This document shows positions 1 to 6,811 of a DNA stretch of 8,424 nucleotides, piece by piece. Position numbers and translations under genes: made by a program. Every line of letters begins with the position of its first letter. The stretch's first letter is position 1. The stretch is taken from assembly GCA_003022655.1 (NCBI GenBank), contig PXSX01000167.1, forward strand, positions 1-8,424, in the 5' to 3' direction. The notes under the pieces are model-generated. The model was given only the letters and a program-made list of their open reading frames with translations, ran no database searches and was not told the origin of the DNA. This stretch comes from Bacteroidetes bacterium QH_1_64_81 (GTDB taxonomy: Bacteria; Bacteroidota; Rhodothermia; Rhodothermales; Salinibacteraceae).

Positions 1-396
1 GAAGAACCCGGTCTGGTACCCATTCTGCTGGAGCGTCTCCGGGAAGAAGTGGGTGGTGTCGGGCACGCGCCGCTGATTGTCTACTACGCCGTGCCGGTGG
101 GCGTGCTGGCCGGTCAGGATCGATGCCCGACTCGGCGAACAGAGACTGGTGCCCACGAACGCATTGGCGAGGTGCGCCCCCTCCCGTCGCATCCGGTCGA
201 GGTTCGGGGTTTCGAGAAAGTCAGGGGCCCGCTCGTGGAAGCCCATGTAGTCGTAGCGGTGATCATCGCTGAAAATGAAAATCACGTTCTCGGGCCCCTC
301 GGACTCGTTCTGTGCAAGCGCCCCGATTGGGACGAACGCCGCGCCGACCACGGCGAGCCCAAGGACGAGCGAAAGCATACGCCGAAAACCAGACAT
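1..396 (-). CDS. Exported sulfatase, N-terminal part (cut by left edge)
   Basis: This is the first 132 codons of an arylsulfatase-type hydrolase, which would remove sulfate esters from an organic substrate outside the cytoplasm. The ATG is at 396-394 and the frame stays open to base 1, so the C-terminal part lies outside the window. Residues 1-28 form a signal peptide (basic FRR, hydrophobic core, ALA before Gln29). Residues 37-45 (NVIFIFSDD) are the first strand of the alkaline-phosphatase-like fold, with the metal-binding Asp pair at 44-45. Residues 86-90 (CSPSR) are the sulfatase signature C-x-P-S-R, whose Cys is converted to formylglycine by a maturase; LTGQHAHRHG follows, as is usual in the family. 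The natural substrate cannot be read from this part; family members act on sulfated polysaccharides, aryl sulfates or choline sulfate. No Shine-Dalgarno sequence is seen. It lies downstream of tRNA-Ala on the same strand but behind that gene's terminator, so it probably has its own promoter. Confidence 0.93.
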   Translation of the reverse strand, partial: MSGFRRMLSLVLGLAVVGAAFVPIGALAQNESEGPENVIFIFSDDHRYDYMGFHERAPDFLETPNLDRMRREGAHLANAFVGTSLCSPSRASILTGQHAHRHGVVDNQRRVPDTTHFFPETLQQNGYQTGFF

Positions 397-485
397 GGGG
401 CAGGAATTTGGAATCAATGAACTGAGACCAGCGAAGAACAGGGACGACCTGGACGGTTCACGCCCACAAACACCCACAAACAAAT

Positions 486-536
486 AGATGCCCCGAAGCC
501 GCGGGGCGGGGGGAGGGGTCACGGCTCGGGGCATCT
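486..536 (-). terminator. Hairpin terminator of tRNA-Ala
   Basis: An almost perfect inverted repeat: the arm at 522-536 pairs with 486-501 (AGATGCCCCGA...CCG), with one unpaired A, giving about 15 base pairs around a 20-base loop. Read on the minus strand the hairpin begins six bases after the tRNA 3' end and is followed by a T-rich run (TATTTGTTTG). Its position and orientation fit an intrinsic terminator that ends the tRNA transcript and separates it from the sulfatase gene. Confidence 0.75.
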
Positions 537-541
537 AAAAG

Positions 542-614
<73 letters not shown>

Positions 615-629
615 GCAAAATGTCTTGAC

Positions 630-662
630 GCGGGCAGATGAACCGGTGCCCGCTGCCTTTTT
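630..662 (+). terminator. Possible plus-strand intrinsic terminator or leader hairpin
   Basis: GCGGGCA (630-636) pairs perfectly with TGCCCGC (647-653) around a 10-base loop and is followed by TGCCTTTTT, so it looks like a factor-independent terminator on the plus strand. No plus-strand gene precedes it here: the upstream tRNA and sulfatase are on the other strand. It could stop antisense transcription before dapB or be a structure in a long dapB leader. On the minus strand it falls just upstream of the tRNA. Whether it functions is unknown. Confidence 0.35.
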
Positions 663-845
663 CTGTCCATGCTCTACTTCCGGCACCACGGCACGTTCCC
701 GGTCGCACGGGTCCACGCTTCGTTTCATCGAATTTGTCCGCGGGTCACTCTCGGAGATCCACGCGTCGCGGGGGAGATAACAAGACCACTCGGGGACCCG
801 TATGACGACTTCGTTCCGCTTGTATCAATCTTCTTCTCACACCCG

Positions 846-1586
846 ATGAACCTTGCACTCGTTGGCACCGGACAGATGGGACAGGCCGTGGCGGCAGTGG
901 CCGCGGAGGGGTCCCACGAGGTCACGGCGCGCTTCAACTCAGACCGGCCCCTCGTGGAGGCCTCGCCCACCGCTCTTGAGGCGGTGGACATCGCCGTCGA
1001 CTTCTCTCTTCCCTCCCTGGCCGTGCCCCATTTCCGGCGCTACTGCGAATGGGACGTGCCGGTCGTGATGGGCACGACCGGCTGGTACGACGCGCTCGAC
1101 GAGGTGCAGGTCCTTGTTCAGCACCACGACGCCAGCGTGCTGTATGCGCCCAACTTTTCCATCGGCGTGGCGGTGCTGTCCCGAGCGGTCGACCACGTGA
1201 CGAGTCTCATGAACGAGATCGAGGCGTACGACGCGTTCGTTCACGAGATGCACCACACGAAGAAGGCGGACAGCCCCAGCGGGACGGCTCGGATGCTGGC
1301 CGAACAACTGGTGGACGGACTGGAGCGGAAGGACCACATCGATCCCGAGGCACAGCATCAGCGCATCGACCCGTCGGCCGTTCACGTCAGCTCCACTCGT
1401 GCCGGCACGGCCTTCGGCGAACATACGGTCGGCTTCGATAGCCCCTACGACCGCGTCTCCCTCCGCCACCGGGCCAAGAACCGACGCGGCTTCGCAGTAG
1501 GAGCGCTGCGGGCCGCAGAGTGGCTGCGCGGACGGACCGGCCTTTTCACCCTGGACGACGTGCTGGACGACTGGCTCGAAGACTGA
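846..1586 (+). CDS. dapB: 4-hydroxy-tetrahydrodipicolinate reductase
   Basis: DapB reduces 4-hydroxy-tetrahydrodipicolinate to tetrahydrodipicolinate with NAD(P)H in the cytoplasm, on the route to meso-diaminopimelate (peptidoglycan) and lysine. The protein is 246 residues, slightly short but within family range. The dinucleotide-binding motif is at residues 7-12 (GTGQMG), VDFS at 51-54, GTTGW at 76-80 and APNFSIGV at 101-108. The signature H-H-x-x-K-x-D-S-P-S-G-T-A is at 136-148; by alignment with the E. coli enzyme H136 is the catalytic His and K140 the catalytic Lys. The C-terminal block (RAGTAFGEHTVGF, RGFAVGALRAAEWL) is also intact. I chose the ATG at 846 because the protein then begins directly with the Rossmann strand MNLALVGTGQMG; the frame is open back to 669 but that extension resembles no DapB. 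dapA follows after 53 bases on the same strand, so co-transcription is likely. Confidence 0.96.
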   Translation: MNLALVGTGQMGQAVAAVAAEGSHEVTARFNSDRPLVEASPTALEAVDIAVDFSLPSLAVPHFRRYCEWDVPVVMGTTGWYDALDEVQVLVQHHDASVLYAPNFSIGVAVLSRAVDHVTSLMNEIEAYDAFVHEMHHTKKADSPSGTARMLAEQLVDGLERKDHIDPEAQHQRIDPSAVHVSSTRAGTAFGEHTVGFDSPYDRVSLRHRAKNRRGFAVGALRAAEWLRGRTGLFTLDDVLDDWLED

Positions 1587-1639
1587 TCCCCTGAGTCACT
1601 ACTCGCATTTTTTTGACCGACGAACCTCTTCGTAGTCTT

Positions 1640-2460
1640 ATGTCCCACGACCTTCTCTTCCGCGGCGTGGCCCCAGCCCTCGTCACGCCCTTTACGTCCG
1701 ACGACACCATCGACGAGGATGCCTTCCGTCGCTTGATCGAGGCCCAGATCGAGAGCGGCGTGTCGGCCCTCGTGGTGCTGGGAACGACGGGCGAGAATCC
1801 GACCATCACAGAGGCGGAACGACGCCAGCTCGTGGACACCGCCGTTGAAACCACGGACGGACGCGTGCCCATCATCGTGGGCACCGGCACGAACAACACC
1901 GACCAGAGCATCGCCTTTTCGGAGTCGGCCATCGACGCGGGGGCGGATGGGCTCTTGGTGGTGGGCCCCTACTACAACAAACCCTCACAGTCGGGCTTCA
2001 CGGCCCACGTCGAGGCCATCGCCGGCGCCGCCGACGCACCGATCATTCTCTACAACGTGCTTCCGGAGAAATCGACCAGATCAACGACCTCCTTGTCCAC
2101 CGCCCCGACGGATTTGGGGTTTACTCGGGAGATGACGAGATGACGCTCCCGCTGCTGGCCCTGGGGGGCGACGGGGCCGTGTCCGTCGTCAGCAATGCCC
2201 TGCCGGAGTCCTTCTGCGCGCTCGTGGCGGCCGCGCTCGACGGCGATCTTGAGACCGCCCGCGAGCAGCATGAGGAACTCCTCCCCGCCATGCGGGCCTG
2301 CTTCCTGGAGACCAATCCCATCCCCATCAAGGACATTTGCGCCGCGCTAGGCTGGATGGAGCCGCACGTCCGCCTGCCCCTCGTGGCCATGGAGGAGCGA
2401 TCGCCGGTGCGCCAGCGCGTCCTGTCCGCGTTCGACGACCTGCTGGACGTGACGATGTAG
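1640..2460 (+). pseudogene. dapA: 4-hydroxy-tetrahydrodipicolinate synthase, disrupted by internal deletion and frameshift
   Basis: Intact DapA condenses pyruvate with aspartate semialdehyde, the step just before DapB. From the ATG at 1640 the first 140 residues are a normal DapA N-terminus: ALVTPF (13-18), GTTGE (48-52), VGTGTNNT, the GPYYNKP loop (Y112) and the ILYNV strand (Y138). At base 2059 the sequence jumps. The expected segment carrying the carboxylate-binding Arg (P-x-R-T-G) and the Schiff-base Lys (G-I-K-E-A) is absent, and the rest continues in another frame from about 2059: ASGEIDQIND, then VYSGDDEMTLPL, SVVSNALPE, NPIPIKDICAALG, to TAG at 2458-2460. The 5' frame instead runs 27 residues past Val140 and stops at 2141-2143 (167 residues). 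The interval is 821 bases, not a multiple of three; adding about 82 bases restores a DapA of about 300 residues. As read, no active enzyme could be made. A sequencing or assembly error is a serious alternative to a true pseudogene. Confidence 0.9.
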
Positions 2461-2517
2461 GCCACACCAGGGCTGATCTCTCGAGTGGGAAGAAGAGCCT
2501 GCGTGGTAGTCGTGCCA

Positions 2518-2985
2518 TCACTGGGCGAACAACGCCACGATCCCCCCCACCGCGGCCGTGTAGAGGGCCGAGCCCAGCCACAGGCCGTACAGAAGAAAAC
2601 CGGTCGTGGCCTGGGTCTGCAGGGCGAGGAGCGCAACCAGGAGCCCGTTGTGGAGAAGCGCAATCACGAGCGCCCCGAGCAGGGCCTGCCGGGGACGAAT
2701 GATGAGGGGCGTGTGCTCCTCGACGGCGAAGCGCCCCACCAGAAAGCCGATGAGGGTTTTGACGAACATGTGGATGCCCCACGTGCCATAGGCTACGTCC
2801 ATGGCCAGCCCGAGTCCGGCCCCTGCGAGCGTGCCGCGCTTCCGTCCCTCCCGGAGCGCGTACCAGCCAATGAAGAGGAGCACGGCGTCCGGATAGGTGC
2901 CGTAGATGCGGAGTCGGCCCACGATGAGCCACTGCACCAGAAATACAGCGGCGGCGACGAGAAGTCGGCGGGCGGAGGGCGACAT
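2518..2985 (-). CDS. mreD: Rod shape-determining protein MreD
   Basis: MreD is an inner-membrane partner of MreC, RodA and PBP2 in the elongasome that guides lateral wall synthesis. The 155-residue product has the family length and consists mostly of hydrophobic segments, roughly 8-23, 32-44, 52-69, 71-86, 101-122 and 131-153. The early YPDAVLLFIGWYALREGRK segment and GLGLAMDVAYGTWGIH (57-72), where a small-residue helix leads to a conserved Asp, fit MreD of Bacteroidota and Rhodothermota. Identification rests on overall pattern, since MreD is poorly conserved. The ATG is at 2985. It follows dacB on the same strand after 54 bases and probably shares its transcript. mreB and mreC, its usual neighbours, are not in this window. 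It ends 57 bases from the convergent dapA end, and I see no clear terminator between them. Confidence 0.8.
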   Translation of the reverse strand: MSPSARRLLVAAAVFLVQWLIVGRLRIYGTYPDAVLLFIGWYALREGRKRGTLAGAGLGLAMDVAYGTWGIHMFVKTLIGFLVGRFAVEEHTPLIIRPRQALLGALVIALLHNGLLVALLALQTQATTGFLLYGLWLGSALYTAAVGGIVALFAQ

Positions 2986-3039
2986 GCAGTGGGGACGCTA
3001 CAGAGCGAGAACGCAGTGCCCGGGACCGGTCCCAGTCCC

Positions 3040-4473
3040 TCAGGACGGGGGCGTGGTCAGCTCTCGAACGATGTCGTCCATCGTGCGAGTGATTTGGTTG
3101 GACGGACCGGTGTAGTTGTTGGCAAGTAGCACAAACGCCACGCGGGTGCCGTCCGACCGCTTGACGTATCCGCTCAGGGCCCGCACGAAGGATAGAGAGC
3201 CCGTCTTGGCCCGCACGTCCGTCCGGCCCAGACGCCCACTGAGGGTTGTGTTGCGCTCGCCGCCCTCCGGCAGCGACACAAAAAAGGACTCACGTTCGGA
3301 ATGCCCGGCCATGTACACGAGAAGTTTGCGCAGGGCCCGAGGCGTGATGAGATTCTTCCGCGAGAGGCCCGAGCCATCGTTGATCGTGAGTCCGCGCGTG
3401 CCGACGCCCGCCCTTCGCAGAAACGACTTGGTGCGCCGGATGCCGCCCCGCGTGGAGCCGCCCCAGCCGTACGTCCGGAAAACCTGCTCTGCGTAAAAGT
3501 TGTCGCTGCGCTTGTTGATGACGCGCACGATCTCGGATAGGGGCGGCGACAGTTCCACAAACACGGGGTCCCCCTCTCCCGACGATGCGTCAAGCGAATC
3601 GGCGTCCGCCAGATCAAGGTCCGTCTCAATGCCCGCCTCCTGGAGCCGCTCCCGAAAGACGCGAAGTGCAAAGGCGGTCGGGTCACTGACCGGCACGTTA
3701 CGGACGCCGTCGTAGGACCGGGCCACCGAGCCGGTCAGCACGAGCTTGTTGGTCGAGAAGGTCCGGTTGATCAGAAGCGTGCTTCCGCGCCACCGCTCGC
3801 TCGTGACGGCTCGGTTCTCGTACTCGACCGCTCCTTCCGGCCGCACGCGCACCACCGGGGCCTCACCCGGATGAGTCGCCCGCACCTCTACCGGCACCGA
3901 GTTGTCCCGGTAGCTGAGCCCGCCGGCTCGAACGCCGATCTGCTCCCCCTTCTCGCGGGTCAGATAGCTCACGTTCCATCCGTCCGGGTAGGACTTCTCC
4001 CGAAACGCCTCTCCGTCGCCAATCAGACGCCCTTCGATGCGGCGCACCCCCATGTCCGTAAGCCGCTCGGCCCACTCGCGCAGAGGATCGTCGCGCCGGA
4101 GGGAGGTGCTCCCGAACGTCGGGTCGCCCGAGCCCGTGAGCCGGAGATCCCCCTGCATGACAGAATCCGTCGTCGTGCCGTCGAAGGTGAGCGTCGTTTC
4201 GTACCGGTGGGTGCTGCCCAACAAATCGAGCGCGGCGGCCGTGGTGACCAGCTTCTGATTGGAGGCCGGGAGAAAGCCGCGCTCGGCGTTTCGGCTGAAC
4301 AGCAGGCTGTCCCGGTCGAGATCGTAGATGCTCACGCCCCAGAAGGCGTCCCGGCGCTGCTGGAGGAGGGACTCGACCCGGTCGTCCACCGACTGCGCGG
4401 GAGCACAGGTCGGCCCCAGCGCTCCAATGAGGATCAAAAGGCCGAAAGCAACCGAGAGCCAGCGATGAATCAC
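3040..4473 (-). CDS. dacB: D-alanyl-D-alanine carboxypeptidase/endopeptidase, PBP4 type (peptidase S13)
   Basis: PBP4-type enzymes act in the periplasm, removing the terminal D-Ala from peptidoglycan stems and cutting D-Ala-mDAP cross-links. From the GTG at 4473 the protein has 477 residues, normal for the family. It starts with a signal peptide (hydrophobic core about 6-20, cleavage near APA-Q at 26/27). All three penicillin-binding motifs are present: S71-x-x-K74 (PASNQK, with the nucleophile Ser), S-D-N at 323-325 and K-T-G at 423-425. The long insert between the first two motifs, with GDLRLTGSGDPTF and DGWNVSYL, is characteristic of S13. The only in-frame codon further upstream is a TTG at 4482, directly after an in-frame TGA, so the start is TTG or GTG and not ATG; GTG is preferred on frequency alone. 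mreD follows 54 bases downstream, suggesting a wall-maintenance operon. The 5' region faces the divergent DUF3098 gene. Confidence 0.94.
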   Translation of the reverse strand: MIHRWLSVAFGLLILIGALGPTCAPAQSVDDRVESLLQQRRDAFWGVSIYDLDRDSLLFSRNAERGFLPASNQKLVTTAAALDLLGSTHRYETTLTFDGTTTDSVMQGDLRLTGSGDPTFGSTSLRRDDPLREWAERLTDMGVRRIEGRLIGDGEAFREKSYPDGWNVSYLTREKGEQIGVRAGGLSYRDNSVPVEVRATHPGEAPVVRVRPEGAVEYENRAVTSERWRGSTLLINRTFSTNKLVLTGSVARSYDGVRNVPVSDPTAFALRVFRERLQEAGIETDLDLADADSLDASSGEGDPVFVELSPPLSEIVRVINKRSDNFYAEQVFRTYGWGGSTRGGIRRTKSFLRRAGVGTRGLTINDGSGLSRKNLITPRALRKLLVYMAGHSERESFFVSLPEGGERNTTLSGRLGRTDVRAKTGSLSFVRALSGYVKRSDGTRVAFVLLANNYTGPSNQITRTMDDIVRELTTPPS

Positions 4474-4639
4474 AGAGTACAATCAACGATGCGATGAACA
4501 ACAGCGACTGGAACCTTCCTCGAAGGCCCCTGGTTTCCCGAACGACGCAAAAAAGCTCACTCCTCTCTCCGGCACTCCGTCCGCTTTCTGCCGCCGAGTC
4601 GGTCTGCCGTTTGCACTCCAGATTTCTCCTGCTCGACCC

Positions 4640-4900
4640 ATGCCCAAGTCCTCCAAGCGCCGGGGCCGGTCCGGAACGCTCGTCTTCGAGAATCGGAACT
4701 ACGTCCTCCTCCTTATCGGGGTCGCCCTCATCGTGACCGGCTTCACGGCAATGTACATCGAGAACGCGTACCAGGGCTTCGTGTCCCTGTACATTTCTCC
4801 GATCCTGATTGTGGGCGGATACGCGGAGATCATCTACGCACTCTTGTGGTCTCCGAGCAACGACGAGCCGGCTGAGGAGAAGCACTCTGCCTCTCAGTAG
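4640..4900 (+). CDS. DUF3098 small membrane protein
   Basis: An 86-residue protein of unknown function. After a basic N-terminus (MPKSSKRRGRSG) comes FENRNYVLLLIGVALIVTGF, which matches the F-x-x-x-N-Y start of the DUF3098 family, then a second hydrophobic segment (about 54-69, SPILIVGGYAEIIYAL). This gives two transmembrane helices joined by a short loop and an acidic C-terminal tail. In many Bacteroidota this family lies beside ftsX, which has led to suggestions of a cell-division link; here it sits instead between dacB and the NamZ gene, so the association is only thematic. It is divergent from dacB (166 bases between the starts). Its last 7 bases overlap the 3' end of the convergent NamZ gene. 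Confidence 0.82.
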   Translation: MPKSSKRRGRSGTLVFENRNYVLLLIGVALIVTGFTAMYIENAYQGFVSLYISPILIVGGYAEIIYALLWSPSNDEPAEEKHSASQ

Positions 4901-6189
4901 AGCAGCGCGGCGGAGCGCTGGTCCCGGAAGGCGGCGACTTCTTCTCGCCACGAGGCCACAATCGAGTCGGGCGGTGCCCCGTCCCGCAGGAGCCGCAGCA
5001 ACCGATCGGTGCCCGCCAGTCGCGTGAGGTGCTGAGGTCGGCTCACGAAGTTCGTGTATCCCTCGGCCCGGGCCTGCTGGTACATGGCGTGGAGCGCATG
5101 AATTCCAATCTTCAGCGGATCTACGGCCTGTCGGTCCGTCACCTCCAGCTCAAAACCGTGCACCTGCTCTCCCTCGAACCGTGGAGAGGGCGCCGCCTGG
5201 GGCATAGACTGCGGCGTGAACGTGGTCGTGTCCACCGCAACGCCCGGCAGGTCGTACGCCCGAAGCGTATCGACCACCTGCCGCGCAGCCTCGGCGGACC
5301 ACGGGGCCCCAATCTGCAGAAAGGGCCGGGCCGTCCCGCGTCCTTCACTGACCCGCACGCCTTCAAAGAAGCACATGCCCGGGTAGAGCAGCGCCGTTTC
5401 CCAGGTCGGGAGGTTGGGACTCGGCGGGGTCCACGTCCGTCCTGTGTCCGGCCACTGCTGGTCGCGGGTCCAATTCTCGACCGGCACCACTGATAGGTCG
5501 AGCGACTCGACGCCCGGCATGAGCCCTTCCGCGCGAATGTATCGGGCGAGCTCGCCGATAGTCATCCCGTGGGCGATCGGGATGGGATAGCGCCCCACGA
5601 ACGACGAGTGGGCGGGCTCCAGGACGAACCCGGACGTGTAGGTCCCGCCGAGTGGGTTGGGGCGATCGAGGACGACGAACTGCAGGTCGGCCTCGGCGGC
5701 GGCCTGCATGGCCAGGCCCATCGTGGTGATGTAGGTGTAGAACCGCGCCCCCACGTCCTGCACGTCGAACACGAGGGCGTCTAGGGATTGCAGCTCCTCC
5801 GGCGTCGGCCGGCGGGTATCGTCGTAGAGGCTGTAGACGGGCGTACCCGTGCGCAGATCCTGCCCGCCCTCGATCGACTCCCCGGCCCCGGCCGTGCCCC
5901 GGAAGCCGTGCTCAGGCGCGAAGATGGCGCCGAGCTCTACGTCCGGAGCGGTAGCGAGACGGTCGACGAGGTGGGCCGTGTCGACCTGCGCGGTATGGTT
6001 CGCGATGACCCCAACACGCTGACCGGAGAGGAACTCAAAGTCGTTGTCGGCGAGCACCTCCGCTCCAGGGCGCACCGGAGAAGGCTCCCTCTCCGGGGCA
6101 CACCCACCCAGCACCGCAACGAGGAGAACGGCAGTGAGGAAAAGAACTCCAGGGGTCCCCCTCTCAGATCCAAGACCGATACCGGGCAT
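4894..6189 (-). CDS. namZ: DUF1343 lipoprotein, NamZ-type exo-beta-N-acetylmuramidase
   Basis: Characterised DUF1343 proteins (NamZ) remove terminal MurNAc from the non-reducing end of peptidoglycan fragments, an exolytic step in cell-wall recycling. From the ATG at 6189 the product has 431 residues. A hydrophobic stretch ends in the lipobox LGGC with Cys30, so it should be a lipoprotein in the cell envelope. Conserved blocks follow in family order: RVGVIANHTA, IFAPEHGFRG (EHG at 93-95, with the Glu proposed as catalytic), TGTPVYSLY, FDVQDVGARFYTY, LDRPNPLGG, PIAHGMTIGEL, and PSPNLPT with LLYPGMCFFEGVRVSEGRGT. A GTG at 6207 overlaps the ndk stop as GTGA and is a good alternative start that would couple translation to ndk; ATG gives a more normal signal peptide. 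The activity is inferred from the family, and the symbol is used in that sense. Confidence 0.9.
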   Translation of the reverse strand: MPGIGLGSERGTPGVLFLTAVLLVAVLGGCAPEREPSPVRPGAEVLADNDFEFLSGQRVGVIANHTAQVDTAHLVDRLATAPDVELGAIFAPEHGFRGTAGAGESIEGGQDLRTGTPVYSLYDDTRRPTPEELQSLDALVFDVQDVGARFYTYITTMGLAMQAAAEADLQFVVLDRPNPLGGTYTSGFVLEPAHSSFVGRYPIPIAHGMTIGELARYIRAEGLMPGVESLDLSVVPVENWTRDQQWPDTGRTWTPPSPNLPTWETALLYPGMCFFEGVRVSEGRGTARPFLQIGAPWSAEAARQVVDTLRAYDLPGVAVDTTTFTPQSMPQAAPSPRFEGEQVHGFELEVTDRQAVDPLKIGIHALHAMYQQARAEGYTNFVSRPQHLTRLAGTDRLLRLLRDGAPPDSIVASWREEVAAFRDQRSAALLY

Positions 6190-6203
6190 GCACGGACAGC
6201 GGG

Positions 6204-6632
6204 TCACTGGTTGGCGACAATCTCGTGCTCGGGAAAGAAGTAGGCCGCCTCCTTCTGGCCGTTGGATGGGGAGTCGGACCCGTGGACGATGTTCTCCTGA
6301 ATGGAGCCGGCAAAGTCACTCCGGATGGTTCCGTCCTCGGCCTCCTCCGGGTTGGTGGCACCGATGAGATCACGAAAGTCCGCGATGGCATTTTCCTTCT
6401 CCAGCACGACGGGAACGCACGGCCCGCTCGACATAAAGTCGGTGAGGTCGTCGAAGAACGGCTTGTCCGCGTGGACGGCGTAGAAGCCCTCGGCCTCGAT
6501 CTTCGACATGGTGATCATCTTCATCGCTTGAATCTGGAAGCCGGCCTCCTGGATGCGGCGGAGAACCTCCCCGATCTTGCGCTTTCGGACACAGTCGGGC
6601 TTGAGGATGGCGAGTGTTCGTTCGGTGGCCAT
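6204..6632 (-). CDS. ndk: Nucleoside diphosphate kinase
   Basis: Ndk transfers the gamma phosphate of ATP to nucleoside diphosphates through a phosphohistidine, balancing cytoplasmic NTP and dNTP pools. The 142-residue protein has full family length. All expected residues are visible: K11-P-D near the N-terminus, R87 and T93 for phosphate binding, R104 in GTIRSDFA, N114, and the catalytic H117 in NIVHGSDS. The start is the ATG at 6632. It is the first gene of a minus-strand pair with the NamZ lipoprotein gene, which begins either overlapping its stop (GTGA at 6207-6204) or 14 bases after it. It is divergent from msrA, with 179 bases between the two starts. Confidence 0.97.
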   Translation of the reverse strand: MATERTLAILKPDCVRKRKIGEVLRRIQEAGFQIQAMKMITMSKIEAEGFYAVHADKPFFDDLTDFMSSGPCVPVVLEKENAIADFRDLIGATNPEEAEDGTIRSDFAGSIQENIVHGSDSPSNGQKEAAYFFPEHEIVANQ

Positions 6633-6811
6633 GATGGCGTGATCGCTTGAGGAAAGAGCTGGTAGACAGGTCGGGAATCAGTACCGTCCGGCCCATAATA
6701 GTCGTAACGAGTTCGCCATTCGGGACTCTCTGATGAGACCCATAGCAACAGGGCGCTGGGTTCATCGTTTGAAGTTTACTGAATCATTTCTCAAAAGAAC
6801 GCTCTAGGATC
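6633..6811. promoter_or_regulatory. Divergent ndk/msrA intergenic region
   Basis: These 179 bases separate two outward-facing genes and should hold both promoters. On the minus strand TATTAT (6700-6695) is a fair -10 candidate about 60 bases before the ndk ATG, but I see no convincing -35 at the right distance. The stretch at about 6765-6800, before msrA, is clearly more AT-rich than its surroundings and is the likely msrA promoter zone, though no consensus hexamer pair stands out. AGGA at 6806-6809 lies only two bases before the msrA GTG, too close for a normal ribosome-binding site. No operator-like repeat is evident. Confidence 0.35.

Noticed and set aside
461..484. Tandem CCCACAAACA-like repeat
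   Set aside because: Only two copies, one imperfect, plus a partial third; too short to call a repeat element.
669..845. Upstream extension of the dapB frame (59 extra residues)
   Set aside because: The extension has no DapB-like sequence; the conserved nucleotide-binding strand begins exactly at the ATG at 846.
1612..1641. TTGACC with TCTTAT 17 bases on, as a dapA promoter
   Set aside because: The -10 element would overlap the dapA start codon, so transcription would begin inside the gene; a chance match is more likely.
2485..3129. Plus-strand frame of 214 codons
   Set aside because: It is antisense to mreD and the end of dacB, both of which have convincing family features; it shows none.
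4514..4526. Small hairpin CCTTC/GAAGG between dacB and DUF3098
   Set aside because: A five-base stem with a three-base loop and no flanking T run is expected by chance.
3863..4951. Long minus-strand frame of 362 codons
   Set aside because: It overlaps dacB and the DUF3098 gene out of frame and has the Arg/Gly/Pro-rich composition typical of shadow frames in GC-rich DNA.
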